A stretch of 64,000 bases of DNA from Sphingobacterium siyangense (lineage in GTDB: Bacteria; Bacteroidota; Bacteroidia; Sphingobacteriales; Sphingobacteriaceae): positions 1-64,000 of the forward strand of contig NZ_VLKR01000023.1 of NCBI RefSeq assembly GCF_007830445.1, in the 5' to 3' direction. The stretch's first letter is position 1. Each line of letters begins with the position of its first letter. Of the stretch, positions 45,859 to 54,100 are shown one piece after another. Under the pieces are notes generated by a model. The model made no database searches, was not told the origin of the DNA, and was given only the letters and a program-made list of their open reading frames with translations. The position numbers were made by a program, and so were the translations under genes.

Positions 45859-46702
45859 TTGTTTGTTTTGCTATAAACCAGTTGAAACAGGAGACTATCA
45901 TACAGCATGTTCAAGAGTGTTTTTTGGAACAACTCAAGTTCCCTATTTGGAGTTGGACCAGGAAAAATTGAAAAAATTAGGCGAAGTTACTGTAGCTGAG
46001 CGATTGGCAATAACTGGCGTACAGCCAAAAATATCACTCAGTCTAAATGGAGAAAAGGGCAGTAAGCGACTTACCTTAGTTGGTCTTTCGGGAGATTATA
46101 TCCTGAAACCTCAATCAAAAGAATATCTACTCATGCCAGAAGTAGAAGATCTAACGATGCACCTCGCAGCGTTATTTAAGATAGAAACAGCAAAACACGC
46201 ATTAATACGAACTTCCACAGGAGAACTGGCCTACATTACAAAACGATTTGACCGTAAGAAGGGCAAAAAAATCCACGTTGAAGATTTATGTCAATTATCG
46301 CAGCTTATGACCGAGCAAAAATACAATAGCTCTTATGAACGCGTAGGAAAAATCATCAAGCAATTTGCTTCCAACACCGGATTAGATGCAATCAAATATT
46401 TTAGGCTCGTACTGTTTAGCTTTTTAACTGGAAATAACGACATGCATCTCAAGAATTTTTCACTCATGCATACGAATCATGGTGTTTTATTATCTCCAGC
46501 ATATGATCTCATCAATGTTAACTTAATCTATCCAAAAGATAAGGAAGATATGGCTCTCACATTGGGTGGTCGTAAACGAAAAATAAAACGTTCAGATTTT
46601 AACCAGCTTGCGCAAAGTTTGGGAATTCCTGAACTGGTCAGAGACAATATATATTCCTTATTCACGACAATAGGCACCATACCGATATCTTTAGAAAACT
46701 AA
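45851..46702 (+). CDS. hipT: HipT-like Ser/Thr kinase toxin, probably 3'-truncated
   Basis: 283 residues. HipT phosphorylates a target in translation (TrpS in E. coli) to stop growth. Seen: a Cys-rich start CLFCYKPVETGDYHTACSR, the Gly-rich loop ITGVQPKISLSL with Ser62-Leu-Ser64 in the place of the autophosphorylated HipT serines, LKPQ ATP-binding region (about 86), catalytic NNDMHLKN (Asp197) and metal-binding YDL (Asp219). After LGIPELVRDNIYSLF the sequence ends without the last 30-50 residues common in the family, exactly where it meets a truncated gene on the other strand. Confidence 0.85.
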   Translation: MANCLFCYKPVETGDYHTACSRVFFGTTQVPYLELDQEKLKKLGEVTVAERLAITGVQPKISLSLNGEKGSKRLTLVGLSGDYILKPQSKEYLLMPEVEDLTMHLAALFKIETAKHALIRTSTGELAYITKRFDRKKGKKIHVEDLCQLSQLMTEQKYNSSYERVGKIIKQFASNTGLDAIKYFRLVLFSFLTGNNDMHLKNFSLMHTNHGVLLSPAYDLINVNLIYPKDKEDMALTLGGRKRKIKRSDFNQLAQSLGIPELVRDNIYSLFTTIGTIPISLEN

Positions 46703-47210
46703 ATAATTTCTTTCTTGATATTTTCATCCGTTTTAGGATGTGCCATGATTTCAGCTGTATTGCGCAACCATATTTGATTGGCAAAATGTAGATTCAAAAA
46801 CTGTTGTGGCCTACCCGTACTATCTGCAAATTGACTCGGCAATAAGGTAGAAGAATTACTTGCAAAAATCGTTTTGTCAGCAGCCAATTGCGCTGCCTGT
46901 TTGTAAAAATCCTTTTTTATTTGGATTTCTTCTGGAATAGCTTCAATAAGCAAATCGGCATCTTTAAGCGCTTCCTCCAGATTACTCGTATAGCTCAAAT
47001 GCTCCTTTGCCGCTGCTATTTGCGCATCGGTAGCTTGAATATCGATACGATAATTTTTTGCTAAATCATCAAATTTTGATTTTGCTCTATTTACAATCTC
47101 CGCATTGATGTCATAAACGGTAACATCAAAACCGTGAAAAGCAGTCTGAAAAGCGATTTGATAACCCAAAACACCACTACCCGCTACGGTGATTTTTTTA
47201 TTGAATTCAT
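46699..47210 (-). pseudogene. 3-hydroxyacyl-CoA dehydrogenase, NAD domain, broken at both ends
   Basis: The readable part has the NAD motif KITVAGSGVLGYQIAFQ, YDINAEIVNRA, LIEAIPEEIQIKK and FASNSSTLLPSQFA, ending in MAHPKTDENIKKEII. The substrate-binding C-terminal domain (about 110 residues) is absent. The only sensible start, ATG at 47210, is out of frame; one extra A in the seven-A run at 47193-47199 would restore MNSIKKITVAGSG. An in-frame TTG at 47247 lies inside the catalase gene and is unlikely. So it is frameshifted and 3'-truncated. Confidence 0.75.
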
Positions 47211-47221
47211 TTGTACGACAA

Positions 47222-48358
47222 TTAAAGTTTATAAAAATTAGGGTCAAAGGCTTCTTGCAAATTCGTTGGCTCTCTTCTTTTTTTATGATTAAGATCGTGC
47301 CTTGCCGTGGAAGAAGTGACGTATGCCGATTGCCTTGCTCTTTGCAAATTGCCTATAGGCGCATTTTCTTCCAACGTGCGGAATGGTGTAAAAGATAAAT
47401 TTTCCATCACATCAAAATTGCCATCTACAGGAACCTGTTGTTTCGGAATTCTAATTTTTGCAACCGTTTGAAAAGGCGATAATTCCTGCGACCATTCTTC
47501 GGTCAGATCATTAATCGGCATCTTTTTTAGGTCTTTGCACAACTGAATTTGCAATTCAAAAGTCAAATCGTTTTTCGCAATTTCTTTGATAATCCCCTTG
47601 CGGTAAGGCCAATCGGCACTATCTATATCAATATCTTTTTCGGTAATAAGATTTTGAGTTTCGACAGTAGGTGCAATTCGAATTTTCGCCATATAATCGC
47701 CATGACGAACAGCACCCATACTGTAAAATTCATACAAAAAACTGTTTATAGAAGGGATTTTTTCAAATGTTTTTAAAGCGCCCAATTCCTTTAATGCTTC
47801 AAAATTTGGGAAAGCTTTTTTGTTTTCAGTCACCCATAAAGTGGCAAATTCCAACTTACCCAAAGCACCTCTTTCAAAGAAATCGTTTAGCTGTAAAAAT
47901 AACTTCGAAATAAACACATAATGTGCTGCCGTGTTGCAGAAAAACACTGGATTATTAATCAAATTATAATCAACATTAGGTGAATCTTCCTCACCCGGAG
48001 CTAATTTTTTACCTTTAATACCAAAAATTTTCAACGCAAAACCCTGTGCATTTCCGCTTAATTTATCGGGCAACACACGAGATGATCCGTTCGAAAACCG
48101 CACGACAGCTTCGTATTTTCCAGCTTGCTTATAAATGCCTTGAGCCAGTTCTTCGGGTAGATTGGTTAAAATTTCAACCTCTGCTTTTAGTGCGGCATAG
48201 CCATTGGCATGCGCATCACGCGTATGGTGTGCTATTTTACTAATCTCAGGCGTATTTCTGATATAATCTTGAATATCTTTATTAATCTTAGCTATATATT
48301 TGTCAAAATTCGCAGGAATTTCTTCTAAATCATAGCTGTATTTTATATTTTCGCTCAT
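47222..48358 (-). CDS. Catalase-like haem protein
   Basis: 378 residues, no signal peptide. Resembles the small catalase-related family rather than true catalase (about 480 or more). The distal His region is THHxRDAHANGYAALKAEVE-like with His50 (IAHHTRDAHANGYAAL); VVRFSNGSS, AQGFALKIFG and NNPVFFCNTAAHYVF follow; the proximal segment is EFYSMGAVRHGDYMAKI, with a possible haem-ligand Tyr. Relatives act as peroxidases or on fatty-acid hydroperoxides. It is third in an operon with the DyP peroxidase (17 bp upstream) and the 185-residue protein. Confidence 0.85.
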   Translation of the reverse strand: MSENIKYSYDLEEIPANFDKYIAKINKDIQDYIRNTPEISKIAHHTRDAHANGYAALKAEVEILTNLPEELAQGIYKQAGKYEAVVRFSNGSSRVLPDKLSGNAQGFALKIFGIKGKKLAPGEEDSPNVDYNLINNPVFFCNTAAHYVFISKLFLQLNDFFERGALGKLEFATLWVTENKKAFPNFEALKELGALKTFEKIPSINSFLYEFYSMGAVRHGDYMAKIRIAPTVETQNLITEKDIDIDSADWPYRKGIIKEIAKNDLTFELQIQLCKDLKKMPINDLTEEWSQELSPFQTVAKIRIPKQQVPVDGNFDVMENLSFTPFRTLEENAPIGNLQRARQSAYVTSSTARHDLNHKKRREPTNLQEAFDPNFYKL

Positions 48359-48375
48359 GCTTACATTTTTAGCTG

Positions 48376-49731
48376 TTACAATTCACTGATCCATTTTAGA
48401 GCGGAAATACTCGGAATAAAACAATATTCACCACCTTTTACTAAGTTGAACGTTTGCAAACCACGGTATCTTTTCACCAATGGATCGGCAGGCATCGTAA
48501 ACAATCCCTCTTTATCCTGAACGCCAATCATTGGGTCTTTTTCGGTTCCCAAATTCTGAGAATTCCCATCATTTGCCCATTGTTTTTGCAAAAATTCAAG
48601 CGTTCCCATCGCATCAGCACTGATACCCATGAAATATTGACCCCGCTCTTTGCCATCATCCTTGGTAACTTCTGGTGGAACAATGTCCCCAAAAGTCACA
48701 CTACGTCGAATAATGCGGTGCAGACGCTCATCTTCCAACACAAATGATTTGGAATCTCTAGGATTCATTCTTCGGATATGCGAACTGAAAGGACATTTTT
48801 TACCATCTTCATCCCCTTTGAAAGAGAAATGATTGTTCTTGTTCATATCCTCACCAAGCTCTTTATCGTCTTTATCCGCCGACAAAACCAGCGGAGCACC
48901 ACTTCGCCAACGTCCCACCATTTTCGCAGCCAAAAGTTCGCCCTCTTCGGCAGAATTGGTATTTTCTTGAATGTATTTATTGAAATCGGCAACTTGACTT
49001 TGGTATTTTCTAAAAATCATAAACGAGCTGTTCTTGCCCAAAACATCGGGTTGCGGATACGGTTTCGTAATGTCGCCTTCGCCAGGGTAGCCCAACACAA
49101 ATTCGCCAGCTTTCAAGGGTCTATCAAAACCTGGAGGAACATCAATACCGCTGCCTTCAATTTCGGGATTGCTGATGCCATCGCGGAATCCAAAGACATT
49201 TTTCACTTCTTCGGTCGCCCCAAAATCGTGACTAATTAAAACCTGAACGCCAGAACTATCGTGTAATTTGGATTTAAACTCTTCAAATTTTGCCTTCCAA
49301 TCGGTTTTGTTATTGGCAATAATAGCTGCCGCAATATGGATGTTGGCATTTTTGAAATCCCTCTCCCAATTTTTAGGATCATTAACCCCGATATCATTTA
49401 AAAAACCAGCCCTTTTAGCCATTCCTTCCTTGAAAGATTCAGGAAAAGAATCCAAAGAATCTTTGGGAAGGCCAATTTTCTCCAATCCTTTATAGGTGAA
49501 GGTAATAGAAACCGAAGAGCCGTCATTTTGATCCCAATTTTCTGCTGAATTCACCAAAGGAATTAGGTTTTTCAACGTCTGTTTTGCGTTAGTCGCATCT
49601 TTAATCTCCAAAAGAGCCACTGTACCGTAATAAGGAATTGGTCTGCTTCGGAGTACCAAAGCCTGAATTTCTTCTAATGCTATATTGACTTTATCCCTAT
49701 TGAAAATTCTTTTTAAGAAATCTATTGCCAT
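48376..49731 (-). CDS. DyP-type haem peroxidase
   Basis: 451 residues, no signal peptide. Two ferredoxin-like halves. The DyP motif GFRDG (Asp184) with ISNPE is present; the proximal haem-ligand His318 lies in SSHIRRMNPRD; ARG-type contact residues follow (RRSVTFGD). It is longer than typical class B DyPs (about 300-330), closer to class C/D-like sizes. It lies 20 bp behind the 185-residue gene and before the catalase-like gene. Substrate unknown. Confidence 0.9.
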   Translation of the reverse strand: MAIDFLKRIFNRDKVNIALEEIQALVLRSRPIPYYGTVALLEIKDATNAKQTLKNLIPLVNSAENWDQNDGSSVSITFTYKGLEKIGLPKDSLDSFPESFKEGMAKRAGFLNDIGVNDPKNWERDFKNANIHIAAAIIANNKTDWKAKFEEFKSKLHDSSGVQVLISHDFGATEEVKNVFGFRDGISNPEIEGSGIDVPPGFDRPLKAGEFVLGYPGEGDITKPYPQPDVLGKNSSFMIFRKYQSQVADFNKYIQENTNSAEEGELLAAKMVGRWRSGAPLVLSADKDDKELGEDMNKNNHFSFKGDEDGKKCPFSSHIRRMNPRDSKSFVLEDERLHRIIRRSVTFGDIVPPEVTKDDGKERGQYFMGISADAMGTLEFLQKQWANDGNSQNLGTEKDPMIGVQDKEGLFTMPADPLVKRYRGLQTFNLVKGGEYCFIPSISALKWISEL

Positions 49732-49751
49732 AATGAATCTATTTAGTAGGG

Positions 49752-50309
49752 TTATTTTTCAATTTTGTTCGCGTCGTCAATAGCTTTATTTAGACCAGTG
49801 ATGATTTTGTCGTTTCTGCGAATATCATTCACCGTTAAGTGCGGAACCCCCACATACCAACCTGTAGCCGTGATTTGTTTGCTTAAAATAAAATCTTTAA
49901 TCGTAGGATCTTTGATACCCGGCCAGCCTTCGATATTCCCAAAAATAATGTCCATCAACTGTGGAATTTTTGTAGCGAAGTCGTTGATATAAGCATCCCA
50001 ATCGCCGTCATAAGCGGTACAGAAAAGAATTTTTTTATCATCATCGAACAATACAATTCTCAAATCGTGAAGCGTACCTACTTTGGTTGCTCCTTTCAGG
50101 TTTCCGTTGGCAATTTCCATGATTTTACGCAGGTTGTCTGCACCTCCTGGTTTCAAATCTGCCATAGCGGTAAGCTCTGAAACACGACCCGAACGCAATC
50201 CTTTTCTACCTGCCGAAGTGGTAGAATGATCGTAACCATCTTCAATTCCTTCGGATAAATTTGCTTTAATAAGCTCTGCTGTAAGTTTTAAATTATCAAA
50301 TAGTGACAT
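49752..50309 (-). CDS. Uncharacterised protein heading the DyP/catalase operon
   Basis: 185 residues, no signal peptide. I do not recognise a named family. It contains LHDLRIVLFDDDKKILFCTA followed by YDGDWDAYINDFA, a pattern like one ferredoxin-like half of DyP/Dabb-type folds, and a conserved-looking C-terminus (FILSKQITATGWYVGVPHLT). It is the first gene of the three-gene unit, so it may be a partner or a haem or lipid-handling protein. Confidence 0.75.
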   Translation of the reverse strand: MSLFDNLKLTAELIKANLSEGIEDGYDHSTTSAGRKGLRSGRVSELTAMADLKPGGADNLRKIMEIANGNLKGATKVGTLHDLRIVLFDDDKKILFCTAYDGDWDAYINDFATKIPQLMDIIFGNIEGWPGIKDPTIKDFILSKQITATGWYVGVPHLTVNDIRRNDKIITGLNKAIDDANKIEK

Positions 50310-51109
50310 AATATGAGTGTTTTTAATTTATAAATTCATTCTTGCTGATTGATTTGAAATGACACGAATAGATTTCTCATTTCAGCTTAGGATGCTTTTA
50401 AATTCTATACATTAACAATAAGAAAACACATATATAATGTAGTTGATCTTGTTTTTGTACATATCTAATTTCATATATTATAGACCTTAGTAGCATTAAA
50501 ACAACGTAGTTAAGAAATTGTTTTTTGTGATTAAAATATATCTACATATGTGACTTAATACAAAGCGCTTTGTCCTTTTATTTTGTAGTCATGTAGTCAC
50601 GTGTTTTTTAAAACTTTTCAATTACAATGAAAAATCGGAGAAAATACTCAACAAACAATTCACCTCATTAGCTCCTCTTATTGCATACTCAAGGTTTAGT
50701 TGACTATCATGCCTAAAATAAGGCTCAATATAAAATAAAAGGACACAAATGATATATTCAATGATTAATAATAAAAACCCAAACGATACAATTCGCACAC
50801 CTCTTTTCATATTTTGTTAAGCTAGTCTACTATAAATCACTTTCATACTTGTTCCTCTCTCAGAAATCATACTCACATTAAATGATCCAGAATTAAAGAA
50901 TGAAGTGTTTTTTTTGGCCTTTTTTTTACTGAAGCAAATATATAACTTTATTTACTTGGAAATAAAAATTGTAACCATTACTGAAGATCTAGCTCAATTC
51001 ACCAACAAATAATTATATTCTCCATAGTTGATAATATAATATACCAGTTGGCGATCCTAACCGCTTCAGCAGATTGGACGATTGATATGGCAAAATTAGC
51101 GATAAGCAC
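50310..51109. other. 800-bp AT-rich intergenic region
   Basis: It holds the promoter and leader of the DyP/catalase operon and of the plus-strand gene at 51110. The only notable frame is a 62-codon minus-strand one at 50622-50810 with one hydrophobic segment (FGFLLLIIEYIICVLLFYIE). It may be a small membrane peptide but has no supporting family. I see no RNA gene or mobile element. Confidence 0.5.
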
Positions 51110-51568
51110 ATGAAAAACTTCGACAGAAACGGAAACGAGTACAAAATGAAACCCCAATTAGGAACCTATGTTCCTTTGGTTGCTATATTTTCTATTATGA
51201 CCCTAGTTGGGTTCATCAAAATGCCGGAATCCCCTTTCAAATGGTGGATGCTGGGAGTTGTCGTAATCTTGATGATTTCCCTGCTTAGAGCCTATTTTAT
51301 CATTGACATGGACAGAAGGGAAATGCGCGTCCGCAAGGGACTTTTAGGCAAAGAGGTGACTGTTCCGCTGGAAAGCCTACAGGGATTTACAATCCATAAA
51401 CTCAAGCAGTACGGCCTCATCACCGTGAGCGTATCGCTTCACGCCCGTTATCGAAATGAAGATGGTAAAGAAAAAAAGGTGGAGCTCGCACAGCACTATT
51501 TTACAAAACCGATACAGCGGATATGTAATGAGATCGACGAAATCATCGCTGAAGAGAATAATCGGTGA
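51110..51568 (+). CDS. Small membrane protein with a PH-like C-terminal domain
   Basis: 152 residues. Two membrane helices (about 18-36 and 46-66) are followed by a cytoplasmic region resembling bacterial PH-like (YcxB/bPH) domains: FIIDMDRREMRVRKGLLGKE, VTVPLESLQGFTIHKLKQYG. An alternative start is the Met at codon 13 (MKPQLG). Role unknown. It is 50 bp upstream of the HEAT-type protein gene. Confidence 0.65.
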   Translation: MKNFDRNGNEYKMKPQLGTYVPLVAIFSIMTLVGFIKMPESPFKWWMLGVVVILMISLLRAYFIIDMDRREMRVRKGLLGKEVTVPLESLQGFTIHKLKQYGLITVSVSLHARYRNEDGKEKKVELAQHYFTKPIQRICNEIDEIIAEENNR

Positions 51569-51617
51569 TCCGCTTATCCATAATCCTTAAGCCTGTTGAA
51601 ACGACACTCTTTCGATT

Positions 51618-52928
51618 ATGCCCGATTTAAGAATCCTAAAACGACAATTTCTACATGTACTGAAACGCGGAACAGGTGAAGCATATCTGATTGTAAAAGA
51701 GCATCCTGAAATTGACTTTTCAAATCAAATTATACAAGGCGCATTAAACATTTTCGCCTATGACGGACAGTCTGAAGGTGACCGGGCAACTTATATTTTT
51801 GAGATTATTTCTATTTCAAAACAAAAAGACAAAATCCGTAAAGCCGTTTTGCAGGGCTTGGCAAAAGAACAGGATGACACCTGGAATCTGACACATTTGT
51901 TTGCCCTGGCAAAACTTTACGCGCAGCAAAATGACACCGAGGCAAAACAAGCTATTTATGACCGGTTTTTAAACAATCCGATCGTCGGCGCTGATTGGGT
52001 CGGCGCTCATGAAACACTAGAACTTGATGGACTAAACGGCTTATTTTACGTAGCCGAGAAATTTGGAAAACACATTGAACAACACCCTGACGATTGGCAA
52101 GACGATGGCATCATTCGGCATTTTCAAGCAGAAAACCAAAGCATACAGGTTGCTGAAGAACTTAAAAAGAAAGCCCAAACCAATAAGTTCATTCGATTTT
52201 ACCTTGACAACATACAGCGAACAGAAATAAACCAGAAAACACAGCGGACAAAACCCCAAAAATACAAAGACATCATTGATGAAGTGTTAAATAGCAAAGC
52301 CCGGATTTCTTTTGCAAGAATGAGAAAGCTAACAGAAGAAGAGATAAACACCATTGCAAAGCATCTTTTGAAAGAAACGGACCAGGGAAATATTGAACGC
52401 CTTTTGGATATTTTTGACTTTCACAAATTTCCTTATGATAGCCAATTCATTTTAGACTTTGCTAAACAAAAGGGAACAGGCAAAAACAGCATAGCTGAAA
52501 ATGCCCTTAATGCACTAAAACATCTAAAAAGCAAAGCCATTAGAGACTTTGCTCTGGAGAAAATACAAACAGCCAAAAATCCGATTGACTATTTAGAACT
52601 GCTGATTTCTAATTACAGAAGTGGCGACTCGAAGCTACTGACCGAAATCGCCGAAAAGGCAAAAAATGAACACGAAATTGAGCGATTGGCAGGGATATAC
52701 ACAGCTATTTTCAAAAAAAACAACACCAAATCCTGTAAAAATCCCCTTGAAATCCTGTATAGCAAAATGAATTGTGCGCTTCACAGAAAAGATATCATAG
52801 AAGTCCTGCTGCATAACAACGTTCTCTCCGACACGATAGAAAAAGAACTTCACTATGACTGCAACCTGGAAACAAGGATGATAGCTCTTCAAGCTGGGTT
52901 GCAGCATCCTAGTGACCGTAATTTCTGA
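51618..52928 (+). CDS. HEAT-like helical repeat protein, hypothetical
   Basis: 436 residues, soluble, almost all helix. Successive helix pairs (AKLYAQQNDTEAKQAIYDRF, LLKETDQGNIERLLDIFDFH, ALNALKHLKSKAIRDFALEK) indicate HEAT/ARM-type repeats. It has a long Lys-rich stretch at 190-215. No catalytic motif. The 3' end overlaps the convergent lipoprotein reading frame by 20 bp. Its relatives in Bacteroidota and Firmicutes are uncharacterised as far as I recall. Confidence 0.75.
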   Translation: MPDLRILKRQFLHVLKRGTGEAYLIVKEHPEIDFSNQIIQGALNIFAYDGQSEGDRATYIFEIISISKQKDKIRKAVLQGLAKEQDDTWNLTHLFALAKLYAQQNDTEAKQAIYDRFLNNPIVGADWVGAHETLELDGLNGLFYVAEKFGKHIEQHPDDWQDDGIIRHFQAENQSIQVAEELKKKAQTNKFIRFYLDNIQRTEINQKTQRTKPQKYKDIIDEVLNSKARISFARMRKLTEEEINTIAKHLLKETDQGNIERLLDIFDFHKFPYDSQFILDFAKQKGTGKNSIAENALNALKHLKSKAIRDFALEKIQTAKNPIDYLELLISNYRSGDSKLLTEIAEKAKNEHEIERLAGIYTAIFKKNNTKSCKNPLEILYSKMNCALHRKDIIEVLLHNNVLSDTIEKELHYDCNLETRMIALQAGLQHPSDRNF

Positions 52929-53523
52929 TTAAATTCTCCAGCACCTTATTGTTCAAAGCCGTGGAGCACTTAGATATTATTATCTTTTTTCTTGAAAACA
53001 GTTCATTTGGCTCAACTAGGCTATAAATCCCTATATAATCATCAAACTGCAAAAATTTATTATTGATAAAGCAATAGTAACTTATAGACATGAGCTGTGA
53101 TTTAGCATATCCATCTTTAAGTCTCCAACCACTATTTTCCTTGGTGAACTATTCGAGTAGAAAATCTTCTAAATTATGACTTTTATAATAATTAGCTACT
53201 TTGGAATCCAATAAAAAACAATCAGCGCTACTTAAAATACGCGTATCATCTACCTCTATTTTTTGGTTCAAAGCTAAATCCAAAAACTTTTCATAAGACA
53301 AGTTTTTCGGATTTTCACGATGAATTCCCCACAATGCAGGTTCATTAATCATAGCGACTTTGCCATTATTGCATCGAACAAAAAAGTCAAAATCAAATCT
53401 TGAGGGCGTTGTTCTGTCATCATAAGCCATTTCATAAATTATCCTTGAATCAATGCGCTTTGTATTCTTATTTCTAGAACAAGAGCTTAAAACGATGAAC
53501 GCTATCAATATAAATTTTAACAT
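52909..53523 (-). pseudogene. Lipoprotein gene split by an in-frame TAG
   Basis: The first part (53149-53523, 124 residues) is a lipoprotein with Cys15 (FIVLSSC). After TAG at 53149-53151 the same frame stays open for 79 more codons (FTKENSGWRLKDGYAKSQLM, then YYCFINNKFLQFDDYIGIYS) to a stop at 52909. The two parts read as one protein of about 204 residues, so a single nonsense change has cut it. The product is unknown. The truncated 124-residue lipoprotein could still be made. Confidence 0.75.
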
Positions 53524-53554
53524 ATTTATTCAGATCATTCCGGATCAATCCCAA

Positions 53555-53930
53555 CTATTTTCCTATTGCTAAGTTTGCTATTATCTGATTAATTTCTTGT
53601 TGTTCTTCAACAATCTCCGGATCAATCTGGATAACAGTGTCAATAGTGTAACTGCAATAAACTACTTTATTATCATCTGCAAAAATCCAATTAAAAAAAA
53701 TTAACGCTTCGCCGCTATTTTCCGATGACGAGATATAATAAAGATAATATAAATCAAATGACTTGGATAATTAAATTTTGTCCACCCTCGGTTGGAAACA
53801 AATGATTATACTTCATAGCGGTTAATTTACAAAATTCTCTACACTTCCGATCATCAGATTCAAGGAGCCTTTTTCTACTGAGTTGTCGCATTAAGGTCGT
53901 TAGAACTCCTTCCTTATCTCCTCCGCAAAC
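53555..53930 (-). pseudogene. Decayed gene, two frames
   Basis: Frame A (53754-53930) reads GVLTTLMRQLSRKRLLESDD, then FCKLTAMKYNHLFPTEGGQN. Frame B (53555-53770) continues SFDLYYLYYISSSENSGEAL, then FADDNKVVYCSYTIDTVIQI and stops at 53555. Together they look like one protein broken by a frameshift near 53760. A third piece at about 53900-54010 (KSKYGHHCIFHAVYSEKGNK, FAEEIRKEF) ends in its own stop. No family recognised. Confidence 0.5.
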
Positions 53931-54013
53931 TTATTACCCTTTTCGGAATAAACAGCATGGAAAATGCAATGATGACCGTATTTGGACTTAGGAAAATGAA
54001 AAAGTCAACAGTT

Positions 54014-54040
54014 AAAAAAGCCACATCTCCCGACGTGGCC
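54014..54040 (-). terminator. Terminator of the 54-63 kb locus
   Basis: A stem GCCACATC/GACGTGGC (54020-54027 with 54032-54039, one G-U pair in the RNA) with a 4-nt loop is followed on the minus strand by TTTTTTAAC. It lies 60 bp past the DUF6055 gene stop. Confidence 0.85.
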
Positions 54041-54100
54041 TTCACTTAAATAAACATAAACATATGAACCATCACCTAATCTAGCGGTTCCAACTAACTC

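Noticed and set aside
47211..47247. TTG start for the HAD gene inside the catalase gene
   Set aside because: It would add unrelated residues (LIFINFNCRTNEF) before the NAD motif; the homopolymer frameshift with ATG at 47210 explains the data better.
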